Of a stretch of 25,729 nt of DNA, positions 1 to 7,295 are shown in pieces (position 1 is the stretch's first letter; the number at the start of each line of letters is the position of its first letter). Source of the stretch: JBBRWO01 sp964388455 (GTDB lineage Bacteria > Actinomycetota > Coriobacteriia > Anaerosomatales > JAAXUF01); contig CAYMAN010000029.1 of NCBI GenBank assembly GCA_964388455.1, positions 1-25,729 on the forward strand, in the 5' to 3' direction. The notes beneath the pieces were generated by a model. The model was not told the DNA's origin. It made no database searches and saw only the letters and a list, made by a program, of their open reading frames with translations. Made by a program: the position numbers and the translations under genes.

Positions 1-31
1 CATCCTGAGCCAGGATCAAACTCTCCGTGGA
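1..31 (-). rRNA. rrs: 16S rRNA, 5' end only (partial, runs off the left edge)
   Basis: Read on the minus strand, positions 24 to 1 give AGAGTTTGATCCTGGCTCAG followed by GATG, the near-universal start of bacterial 16S rRNA (27F primer site). By analogy with E. coli, where this string starts at about nucleotide 8, the mature 5' end falls near position 31. The GGATG after the primer site is common in Actinobacteria. Only the first thirty or so nucleotides are inside the window; the rest lies to the left. Confidence 0.95.
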
Positions 32-37
32 ATATGT

Positions 38-55
38 TACGAGCCGAAGCTCGTA
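38..55 (-). other. UUCG-tetraloop hairpin in the 16S leader
   Basis: On the minus strand the sequence reads TACGAGC-TTCG-GCTCGTA, a perfect 7-bp stem closed by C(UUCG)G, among the most stable RNA tetraloops. It ends about 7 nt before the mature 16S 5' end, so it is probably part of the precursor leader and may guide processing or folding of the 16S 5' end. The structure is read directly; the role is inferred. Confidence 0.7.
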
Positions 56-193
56 GTACACGAAGTTATGATCCGGTTCTATCCGGAGTGATTCACCTGC
101 GCCGGTAAGGAAGCCGACGTGGTCTGAATCGTAACTCTTGTCTCGCCGGTTTGGTCTTTTAATGGACCCTCTCGACTTGACGGGTTTAGTGTT

Positions 194-210
194 GGTTCGC
201 TTTGCGAACC
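194..210 (-). other. Hairpin in the rRNA leader
   Basis: GGTTCGC-AAA-GCGAACC on the minus strand forms a perfect 7-bp stem with a 3-nt loop. It lies about 25 nt downstream of the boxA-like element. It could be a boxB-like antitermination hairpin or a processing structure. It is not followed by a T-tract, so a terminator is unlikely. Confidence 0.5.
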
Positions 211-231
211 TTTACTGGCTTGTCACAGTAT

Positions 232-250
232 CCGGTTTTCAAGGTTCAAG
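232..250 (-). promoter_or_regulatory. boxA-like antitermination element of the rRNA leader
   Basis: The minus strand reads CTTGAACCTTGAAAACCGGA and then TACTGT. This resembles the TTGAAAAC-x-(x)-ATA segment found in rRNA leaders and spacers of Gram-positive bacteria, where NusB/S10 assemble to keep polymerase from terminating. It lies between the proposed promoter and the 16S gene, where such an element is expected. The match is by eye and the exact borders are uncertain. Confidence 0.5.
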
Positions 251-326
251 CTGCAGCAGATTCCGCTTACTACCTGCGGTTTTGCCCGCTGCGTGCCGCC
301 TGTGTTGTGTTCGGCGGCAAGGAGAT

Positions 327-376
327 ACATTACGCATTCGCCTTAGCCGTGTCAACAGGTTATCTGAACTTTTTTT
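327..376 (-). promoter_or_regulatory. Probable rRNA operon promoter with UP-like A-tract
   Basis: On the minus strand there is a perfect -35 TTGACA (355-350), a 17-bp spacer and a -10-like TAATGT (332-327). A run of seven A residues (376-370) lies about 15 bp upstream of the -35, where an UP element would contact the alpha C-terminal domains. Transcription would start near 320, giving a leader of about 290 nt before the 16S. The perfect -35 and A-tract make this the best rRNA promoter in the spacer. The -10 is only a partial match to TATAAT, although it keeps T-12, A-11 and T-7. Confidence 0.65.
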
Positions 377-412
377 CGGCACCTTGCGGGCCAAGTTCAT
401 CTCGCCTGATCC

Positions 413-452
413 GGGAAGTAAAGAGCGCCTCCCGACTCTGTTCGGGGGCGCT
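413..452 (-). terminator. Hairpin terminator between tyrS and the rRNA promoter
   Basis: Positions 452 to 424 on the minus strand form an 11-bp GC-rich stem (AGCGCC + CCCGA paired to TCGGG + GGCGCT) with one bulged base and a 6-nt loop. It is followed by CTTTACTT. It lies some 250 nt after tyrS and about 70 nt upstream of the proposed rRNA -35, where it would stop tyrS read-through into the rRNA operon. The downstream T-run is short, so efficiency is uncertain. Confidence 0.6.
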
Positions 453-656
453 CACAGACAGCTTATGTGCCGCATTACTGCGGCGTCACGGCTGCTATGT
501 GATCAACTCCGAACGGCTTTCCGTTTTCAACACGCGCTCCGGTCTCCTGTGTGGCTCCGGCGGTGCGGTGTCGTACTGTACACCGCCCCAAATGAGTGCG
601 CAAGGGGTATTTCGATAACTCTTTGTACGCAGCACGCGTCACGCTCAATCTCGAGT
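453..656. other. Spacer between tyrS and the rRNA control region, no gene seen
   Basis: No convincing protein or tRNA gene was found. The open frames here lack ribosome sites and family resemblance. The only clear structure is an inverted repeat, GCGGTGT (565-571) with ACACCGC (580-586) around an 8-nt loop. A short transcript ending at the 413-452 terminator cannot be excluded, but I found no matching promoter. Confidence 0.5.
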
Positions 657-681
657 CCGGATGCCCCATGGTGGCGTCCGG
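657..681 (-). other. Hairpin just after tyrS
   Basis: A 9-bp stem (CCGGACGCC with GGCATCCGG on the minus strand, one G-U pair) with a 7-nt loop begins 21 nt after the tyrS stop. No T-tract follows it, so it is more likely an mRNA 3'-end stabiliser or a weak or Rho-assisted terminator than a strong intrinsic one. Confidence 0.4.
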
Positions 682-702
682 AACAACGGCTCCGCTGCCG
701 CT

Positions 703-1911
703 TCACTCAGCTGCGACCAGGCGCGCGAACTTGCGCTTCCCAACCTGGATGACGTGTCCTGCAACACGATCCCGAGTGGAGTAGTAGACGCCGACCCCAA
801 GTGCCTCGCCATCGATTTTGACGCCACCTTGATCGATCATCCGGCGTCCTTCGCCTGCAGAGCCGACCATCCCTACTGAGTGAAGCAGACCCGGAAGATA
901 GACCTCATCATCAAGCTCAACTGCAACGTCGGCTATATCCGTGGGCGCCTGACGATCCCTGAACTGGCGATCAAAGGCCGCTTCGGCCTTCTCGGCGAGC
1001 TCGGACGAGTGATAGAGCGTGACGACATCCCTACCCAAGCGGCGCTTGACTTCGTTTGGGTGCAGCGTGCCGGCGGCCAGTCCTGCGGCGATGGCGTCCA
1101 CCTCATCGACAGGAAGCGTCGTGCACAGGCGGAAGTACTTCACCATGATCTCGTCCGGGATGGACATGACCTTGCCGAACATGTCGTCGGGCTCGTCTGT
1201 CAGCCCGATGTAGTTGCCGTAGCTCTTGCTCATCTTCTGAACACCGTCGGTACCCTCGAGCAACGGCAGCGTCAAAGCCACCTGGGGCTCCTTGCCGAGT
1301 TTCTCCATCAACTCGCGGCCGGCGAGGAGGTTGAAGAGTTGATCCGTACCGCCTAGTTCCACATCCGCCTCGATAGCCACCGAGTCGTATGCCTGCGCCA
1401 TCGGATACAGGAACTCGTGGAGCGAGATGGACTGCTGCGAGGCATATCGCTTCGAGAAGTCGTCGCGCTCGAGTATCCGCGCGACCGTGAACTGGCTCGT
1501 GAGCCGGAGGATGTCTTCGAAGCCGAGCGTGCCGAGCCACTCGGAGTTACGCCGAAGCTCGGTCTTCTCGGCGTCGAGGATCTTCATCGCCTGGGTGACG
1601 TAGGTCTCGGCGTTGGCGTCGATCTGCTCGAGCGTGAGCGGCGGCCGCGTGCTGTTGCGACCCGAAGGATCGCCGATGAGCGCGGTGAAGTCGCCGATGA
1701 TGAGTACGACTGTGTGACCGAGGTCCTGGAACTGGCGGAGCTTCCTGAGCGGGACCGCATGGCCAAGGTGCAGGTCGGGCGCTGTCGGGTCGACCCCGAG
1801 TTTGATTCGCAGCGGAGTACCCTTGGCGAGCTTCTTCGTCATGCCGGCCGTCGGTACCAGGTCAGCGATGCCGCTCTTGATGATATGTAGTTGTTCGTCG
1901 GCAGAGAGCAC
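703..1911 (-). CDS. tyrS: Tyrosyl-tRNA synthetase (type 2)
   Basis: This cytoplasmic class I synthetase charges tRNA-Tyr with tyrosine. The 402-residue protein has the HIGH motif as HLGH (residues 48-51) in the context DPTAPDLHLGH that marks the TyrS type 2 subfamily. It also has YPMAQ (169-173) and GGTDQ (187-191) in the substrate pocket, and a perfect KMSKS loop (226-230). The last ~65 residues form an S4-like RNA-binding domain. The start is GTG at 1911, with GAGGAGG about 11 nt upstream; no better ATG fits. No T-box motif is present upstream, unlike pheS here. The leader contains a 10-bp inverted repeat. The gene is divergent from the PBP gene at 2129 and lies upstream of the rRNA operon on the same strand. 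Confidence 0.97.
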   Translation of the reverse strand: MLSADEQLHIIKSGIADLVPTAGMTKKLAKGTPLRIKLGVDPTAPDLHLGHAVPLRKLRQFQDLGHTVVLIIGDFTALIGDPSGRNSTRPPLTLEQIDANAETYVTQAMKILDAEKTELRRNSEWLGTLGFEDILRLTSQFTVARILERDDFSKRYASQQSISLHEFLYPMAQAYDSVAIEADVELGGTDQLFNLLAGRELMEKLGKEPQVALTLPLLEGTDGVQKMSKSYGNYIGLTDEPDDMFGKVMSIPDEIMVKYFRLCTTLPVDEVDAIAAGLAAGTLHPNEVKRRLGRDVVTLYHSSELAEKAEAAFDRQFRDRQAPTDIADVAVELDDEVYLPGLLHSVGMVGSAGEGRRMIDQGGVKIDGEALGVGVYYSTRDRVAGHVIQVGKRKFARLVAAE

Positions 1912-1935
1912 GGCGGACGGAGCCTCCTCGGCGGT

Positions 1936-1984
1936 AAACGAGCCGGTTACGTCCGCACCACGGCGGCCACTTCACGGCTCGTTT
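1936..1984 (-). other. Inverted repeat in the tyrS 5' leader
   Basis: AAACGAGCCG (1936-1945) and CGGCTCGTTT (1975-1984) are perfect 10-bp arms around a 29-nt loop, 7 nt upstream of the tyrS Shine-Dalgarno sequence. In the tyrS mRNA they would form a stable stem just before the ribosome site. Alternatively this could be a DNA operator in the divergent tyrS/PBP promoter region. The function is unknown. Confidence 0.5.
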
Positions 1985-2128
1985 GGCTTGTAGTTTGCGT
2001 GTCATACTATCAGAGGAAACGTCCCGGCCGCGCTTGGCGCGAGGCCGTGTGGCATCTTCACGACGCTCGTTGACGCCGAAGCCGACGAGCAGCCCACGAC
2101 ACCGATACAGCCAAAGGATCGCAGCCGC

Positions 2129-4741
2129 ATGACTGAGTACCGACCACGTGATGACAAAGGCCGAGCACCCAAGCCGCGACCGCGTTCCGGCCAATCGAGC
2201 TCGCGCGCACGCGCCCAGAGTCCCTCCGGCAGTGGCCGCACCCGCAAGGCCGGCCCCCAGTCGCGTACTAATAAAGGCGCGGTTCGACAGCCGGCCAGAC
2301 GTGGACCTGCACGTCCGCCAAAACGTGGGCGTGGTGCTCTGCGTACCGTTGGCTTGATCCTGCTCGTGGCGTTCGCCGCCCTCGGTATCACCGCGGGCAT
2401 CGTATATGCGACGCTTGCGTCCTCACTCCCCGACCCCGATGTCGCCAACGGTCGCGGACGCGACCAATCCTCCGTGATCCTCGACCGCAAGGGCCGCGTC
2501 CTGGCAAAGCTGTACGCCGAGGAGAACCGCAGCGACAAGAAGCTCGCCGACATTCCGCCTTTGTTGCGCCGCGCTGCGATCGCTACAGAGGACAAGCGCT
2601 TCTACGAGCACACAGGAGTGGATCCGCTCGGAATCGCGCGCGCGGTCGTCACCGACATCGCCTTGCGCAAGAAGGCCCAGGGTGGATCCACCATCACGCA
2701 GCAGTATGTGAAGCAGGCGTTCGTCACCGACGAGAAGACGCTCAAGCGCAAGGTGATGGAGGCGATGCTCGCCAACCGGATCGAGAAACGGCACAGCAAG
2801 GACGAGATTCTCGAGCTCTACCTGAACACCATCTACTTTGGACACGGGTCCTACGGCGTGGAGTCGGCCGCCAGGGCGTACTTCGGGAAGGGCGTGGAGG
2901 AGATCACGCTCCCGGAAGCAGCGATGATCGCCGGCGTCATCAAGTCGCCCGGACGCTATTCGCCCTATCTCGATCCGGAAGCGGCGAAACGTCGTCGCGA
3001 CACGGTTCTCGGCCAGATGCTCGACCAGGGATACATCACGGCGAGTGAGCACGAGGAGGCGGTCACATCACCCATCAAGACCACCGGTCTCAAGCGCACC
3101 GCCACCAGGGCCCCGTACTTCGTCGAGTGGATCAAGGCCCAGCTCGCCGAGAAGTACGGCCAGGATCGCCTCTACCGTGGCGGTCTGCGCGTGAAGACGA
3201 CACTTGACATGAAGATGCAGACCTCCGCCGAGAAGTCCATCGCTGCCGTTCTGAACCGAAAGAACGATCCGTCCGCCGCAATCGTCTCCATCCGTCCCGG
3301 AACGGGCGAGGTTCTGGCGATGGTGGGTGGTCGGGATTTCAAGACTCAACAGTTCAACGCTGCTGTGCAAGGAGCCGGACGTCAACCCGGGTCCGCGTTC
3401 AAGCCGTTCGTGCTCACCACGGCACTTACGAAGGGAGTGAGCCCATCGGCGGCGTTCGAGTCAGGCCCGGTGAAGCTCAGGGTCGGTGATGAGACATGGA
3501 GTGTCACCGGGGCACACGGGGGCAGAAAGGGCCCTATGCGCCTTCGAGAGGCCACCGAGCAGTCAGTTAACTCGGTATTCGCGCAGCTGATCTTGGACGT
3601 CACCCCTGAAGAGGTCGTCAAGACGGCCGAGCGCATGGGCTTGCCCGGTGACATCACCCCGGTGCCCGCCATCGCGCTGGGCGGTCTGGAGACGGGCGTG
3701 ACGCCACTGGAGATGGCCAACGCGTACGCCACGCTGGCTGCGGAAGGGCAGGTCTCGACACCATTTGGAATATCGGAGGTCAAGGACAGCGAGGGCAAAG
3801 TCATCTTCTCGGCGAAGCGTAAATCGAAAGAGGCCCTCGATCCCGCTGTCGCGTATCTGACCACCGACCTCCTCAAGGGCGTGATCACGCGCGGGACCGG
3901 CACCGCTGCGGCAATCGGTCGACCCGCAGCAGGCAAGACCGGCACGACGCAGGAGAACCGAGATGCGTGGTTCGTCGGGTACACTCCCCAACTTGCCACG
4001 GCGGTATGGATGGGGTACCCGGAGGGGGCCAAGGCCATGAACAACGTTCATGGTCAGCAGGTCACAGGCGGGTCGTTCCCTGCTCAGATCTGGGCCCGTT
4101 TCATGAAGGCGGCGCTTTCAGGCCAGCCGGTACTGAAGTTCGAGAAACCCTCCGGACTCAAGACGATGAAGGTGTGCAACGAAACCGGTCAGGCAGCCAC
4201 CGAGTACTGCCCCCGGAAAATCAACGAGCTGATGCTGACTTCAACCAAACTCGAGCCGTGCAAGAAGCACGCCTTGCCGGAGCAGATCAAGATCCCGAAC
4301 CTCGTGGGGCTCACCAAGGAAGCGGCGCTGGCGGCGCTCGACAAGCTGAAGCTCGCTGCCAGGGTGGTCGAGCAGGACGTCGCGGGCGTATCGGCGGGTA
4401 CCGTAGCGAAACAGAGCCCCGGCAAGGGCAGCGTAGCCACCTCGGCCACAGTCGTGAACTTGACGGTCAGCAACGGCGGGGCGGGCGACCAGGCACCGGT
4501 TCCTGACCTGAAGATGCCGGCCACAGCCTCGCCGGGGGAGAAAGTCACCCTCGACGGCTCAGGCTCGACGGACAACGGGAAAATCGTCACGTGGTACTGG
4601 GAGTTCGGTGACGGAACCAACGTGTCGGGCAAGAAGGTCACGCACGCCTGGGCGGTAAACGGCCCTTATGACGTGACGCTATGGGTAACCGACGATTCAG
4701 GTCAGCAGGCATCGATCTCGAAACACATCGTCATCAAGTAA
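2129..4741 (+). CDS. Class A penicillin-binding protein with C-terminal PASTA and PKD domains
   Basis: This bifunctional enzyme polymerises lipid II glycan strands and cross-links peptides outside the membrane. Residues 1-70 are a very basic, low-complexity cytoplasmic tail; one membrane helix spans about 73-97. The GT51 transglycosylase follows (ATEDKRFYEH near 152-161, GGSTITQQ 185-192, KRHSKDEILELYLN 220-233). The transpeptidase has SAFK (422-425), SVN (479-481) and KTG (603-605). A Cys-rich linker (C683, C694, C711) precedes one PASTA domain (~720-783). A PKD-type fold with WEFGDG (824-829) fills ~789-870. ATG at 2129 has AAAGGA at about 10 nt. PASTA is common in Gram-positive PBPs; a terminal PKD is unusual. 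It is paralogous to the PBP at 7296 and convergent with the U32 gene, with only 30 nt between. Confidence 0.95.
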   Translation: MTEYRPRDDKGRAPKPRPRSGQSSSRARAQSPSGSGRTRKAGPQSRTNKGAVRQPARRGPARPPKRGRGALRTVGLILLVAFAALGITAGIVYATLASSLPDPDVANGRGRDQSSVILDRKGRVLAKLYAEENRSDKKLADIPPLLRRAAIATEDKRFYEHTGVDPLGIARAVVTDIALRKKAQGGSTITQQYVKQAFVTDEKTLKRKVMEAMLANRIEKRHSKDEILELYLNTIYFGHGSYGVESAARAYFGKGVEEITLPEAAMIAGVIKSPGRYSPYLDPEAAKRRRDTVLGQMLDQGYITASEHEEAVTSPIKTTGLKRTATRAPYFVEWIKAQLAEKYGQDRLYRGGLRVKTTLDMKMQTSAEKSIAAVLNRKNDPSAAIVSIRPGTGEVLAMVGGRDFKTQQFNAAVQGAGRQPGSAFKPFVLTTALTKGVSPSAAFESGPVKLRVGDETWSVTGAHGGRKGPMRLREATEQSVNSVFAQLILDVTPEEVVKTAERMGLPGDITPVPAIALGGLETGVTPLEMANAYATLAAEGQVSTPFGISEVKDSEGKVIFSAKRKSKEALDPAVAYLTTDLLKGVITRGTGTAAAIGRPAAGKTGTTQENRDAWFVGYTPQLATAVWMGYPEGAKAMNNVHGQQVTGGSFPAQIWARFMKAALSGQPVLKFEKPSGLKTMKVCNETGQAATEYCPRKINELMLTSTKLEPCKKHALPEQIKIPNLVGLTKEAALAALDKLKLAARVVEQDVAGVSAGTVAKQSPGKGSVATSATVVNLTVSNGGAGDQAPVPDLKMPATASPGEKVTLDGSGSTDNGKIVTWYWEFGDGTNVSGKKVTHAWAVNGPYDVTLWVTDDSGQQASISKHIVIK

Positions 4742-4771
4742 CGCCCTCGACTGATCGCGACGCCTGTGGGA

Positions 4772-7192
4772 CTAGCTCAGTCCGCGGAAATAGTGGCCCG
4801 AGGTGGTCCTGCCTTCGCGGGCCGGCTGCGGCAGCGGTACCCCTGCGACAGCCGCGTCGATCGCACGTCTGACCGCCCGAACCACCTCAGACGCCTGCTC
4901 CGCGGTCTCTGTCGCTACGTCGACGCGTACCGCACAGATACCAGCGTCGATCAGCTCGGGCAGAGCCGACATAAGGTCGAGTGGCACGGAGTTGTAGACG
5001 CGCGAGCGACCCATGACATCTGTGACCACCGGGAACTCGTATCCCTTGCGGTCGCGTAGGGTGTGACGCTCTGCACGGCGTACGCACGCTCGGCAGCGGC
5101 CGTCACAAGGGCCCTCTGCCATCAGAATGCAGTGCTCCGTGACCATGACCTCTTGACGCCCGTAGACGACCGTCCCGAGCTCACACGTGGTCTCCCCTGC
5201 TATCAGGGCGATCTGCTGGCCTGTGAGCTCCGGCGACAGCCACACCCGCGACGCGCCCAGGTCTACCAGCTGCGCGACCGCGAGCGAGTTGACCGCGTTC
5301 AGCGACCAGTGTGCTTCCACAGTGGCGCCACGTCGTGCTGACTCGGACAAGACGCCGAGGTTGCCAGCCACGACCCTGGCGCCCGACATCGCGAACTCAA
5401 GCGAGTCAGCGAACTCGGCATCGTGAAGAATACGGGGCAGAAGCGGCACCCATCTCGGGTCCTCGGAGTCCTCCTGCATCATCAGGTAGGTTGGCACGTG
5501 AGCGACCGAGGCGCCGGCTTCGAGCGCAGCCTTCGCCGCAGTCCGGCTCTCGACCGCGACTACCAGCTCCGGGGCGACACGGCGACGGGCACGGTCGCGG
5601 CGCTCACCGATCGGCAGCCTTGGCGAGAGCCGGTGTCGGGACGCCCATGGCGCGAGCACACCGCGCTCGTAGTCCTCCAGCGCCTCGCGACGCACACGGT
5701 GCAACGCCGAGAACCCGAGCCCGACGCCCGTGGCGAGCTCGACATCCCATGATTCCGCCACGTAAGGCGTTCCCCCGAACCGCCCTACGTGTTCGATGAC
5801 CTCGTCGACGCTCAGCGACTTGGTGCGCGCCGGTTCCACGAGCGGGCCGCGCGCCGCGCCGCGACGACCCACTGAGTCCACCACCTCGACGGCGAGCGCA
5901 TCTCCTTCGATCACCCTGACCGACACACGTAGCGCAACCGGTCTCGACCCGTTGGCGAAGGTCCGCTCGGCAGCCGACGTCAACGCCGCGTTGCGCACGC
6001 GGAACACCCGGTCACCCATTCCGACCTGCTCTTGAACCGTGAGCTCCACGCGCTTGCCTGCAGGTGCAGTGGCGTGCGTACCGCCATCAAAGCCCAGCAT
6101 GCCCGCAGGCTGCGCGAATCGGCCTGCCGACGTCCAGAATTCTATGGTGTCCTCGGCATCGAGTGGGCTGTCGAGCGATACGGTGACTCGCCCACTCTCC
6201 GTGGCCACGACCCTGCCTACGGGCACACCTCTGTTGTTGGGACGCGCGTAGCTCATCATGTCGTTTCCGCGCTCCCCGATCAGGTACGCCTCCGAGAAGC
6301 CGCGGGAGAACGCTTCAGAGAGGACAGCCTGCTCACCATCGCGAACGACGTAGGCTTCCGGGTCAGCGGCGGCACGGTCGAGCGCAGCCCGATACACACC
6401 GGTGACCAACGCGACGTACTCGGCGCTCTTCATACGGCCTTCGATCTTGACGGCCGTCACTCCGGCATCGACGAGTCGCCCTAGCATCGCTATGCCCGCG
6501 AGGTCTTTGGGTGAGAGCAGGTGCGCACCGGGAGTCGCCACCGACTGACCATCTTCGTCGATGAGCTCGTACGGGAGCCTGCACGGCTGTGCGCACTGGC
6601 CGCGGTTAGCACTTCTGCCGCCGATGAGCGAGGACATCAGGCACTGTCCCGAATAGCTGACGCAGAGCGCACCGTGCACGAACGCCTCGATCTCCACTTT
6701 CAGGGCGCGGGTGAACGCAGCGATCTCCTCGATGGACACTTCGCGCGCCAGCGTGACTCGCGAGACGCCGATCTGTTCGAGTGCGGCTATCGTTGCGGTG
6801 TTGTGCGAGTTCACCTGCGTGGAGGTGTGCACGCGTACGTGCGGCAGCGTCATTCGCACCGCACGCAGAAGCCCCAGGTCCTGCACGATCACGGCGTCTA
6901 CACCAGCCGTCCACGCATCGTCAACAAGCGAAAGTGCTTGGCTCAGCTCATCGGGCAGCACCACCACGTTGACAGTGAGGTATATCTTGACTCCCACAAG
7001 GTGCGCCGAGCGGCACGCGTCCGCCAGAGTCGCAACGGTGAAGTTCTCGGCACCTCGCCGAGCGTTAAGCACCTCGACGCCGAGATAGATCGCATCAGCC
7101 CCGTTGGCGAGTGCCGCGCGAAAAGCTTCCGGGCCACCAGCAGGCGCCAGGAGCTCGGGAACCTTATGGGTCAGGGATGCGTCTAAGGACAT
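4772..7192 (-). CDS. U32-family protein (RlhA/TrhP type, long form)
   Basis: Members of family U32, once called peptidases, include TrhP and RlhA, which act in hydroxylation of tRNA U34 or 23S C2501; several carry an iron-sulfur cluster. This 806-residue protein opens with PELLAPAGG (12-20). It contains the U32 signature EAFVHGALCVSYSGQC (169-184), then GQC-AQPC, so Cys177, 184, 200 and 204 are likely cluster ligands. A DUF3656-like middle (FSRGFSEAYLIG, 295-306) and a second TIM-barrel-like half with Cys688, 696, 700 and 703 follow. I chose ATG at 7192 because conserved sequence begins right after it; the frame stays open to 7435 but would overlap the divergent PBP. No strong Shine-Dalgarno is visible. 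A role in RNA modification is inferred from the family; protease activity is unlikely. Confidence 0.88.
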   Translation of the reverse strand: MSLDASLTHKVPELLAPAGGPEAFRAALANGADAIYLGVEVLNARRGAENFTVATLADACRSAHLVGVKIYLTVNVVVLPDELSQALSLVDDAWTAGVDAVIVQDLGLLRAVRMTLPHVRVHTSTQVNSHNTATIAALEQIGVSRVTLAREVSIEEIAAFTRALKVEIEAFVHGALCVSYSGQCLMSSLIGGRSANRGQCAQPCRLPYELIDEDGQSVATPGAHLLSPKDLAGIAMLGRLVDAGVTAVKIEGRMKSAEYVALVTGVYRAALDRAAADPEAYVVRDGEQAVLSEAFSRGFSEAYLIGERGNDMMSYARPNNRGVPVGRVVATESGRVTVSLDSPLDAEDTIEFWTSAGRFAQPAGMLGFDGGTHATAPAGKRVELTVQEQVGMGDRVFRVRNAALTSAAERTFANGSRPVALRVSVRVIEGDALAVEVVDSVGRRGAARGPLVEPARTKSLSVDEVIEHVGRFGGTPYVAESWDVELATGVGLGFSALHRVRREALEDYERGVLAPWASRHRLSPRLPIGERRDRARRRVAPELVVAVESRTAAKAALEAGASVAHVPTYLMMQEDSEDPRWVPLLPRILHDAEFADSLEFAMSGARVVAGNLGVLSESARRGATVEAHWSLNAVNSLAVAQLVDLGASRVWLSPELTGQQIALIAGETTCELGTVVYGRQEVMVTEHCILMAEGPCDGRCRACVRRAERHTLRDRKGYEFPVVTDVMGRSRVYNSVPLDLMSALPELIDAGICAVRVDVATETAEQASEVVRAVRRAIDAAVAGVPLPQPAREGRTTSGHYFRGLS

Positions 7193-7295
7193 GATCGCCG
7201 TTTCTGTAGTGACGGGGCGGTGACGGTTAGGGCACTTGGCATGCATTTCGCCGCGGATAGGGCACAATGTACCACCAGGACAATGATGGAGGGAT

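Noticed and set aside
640..700. Possible tRNA end (CTCGAGTCC resembling a T-loop)
   Set aside because: No acceptor stem, D-arm or anticodon arm can be built on either strand around it.
138..752. Plus-strand open frames of 138-204 codons in the rRNA leader
   Set aside because: They run through the rRNA promoter, boxA-like element and terminator on the other strand and lack ribosome sites and domain features.
1912..2128. T-box for tyrS
   Set aside because: GTGGTGCGGAC near 1960 resembles the core, but the ACCGCG part and any antiterminator pairing are missing.
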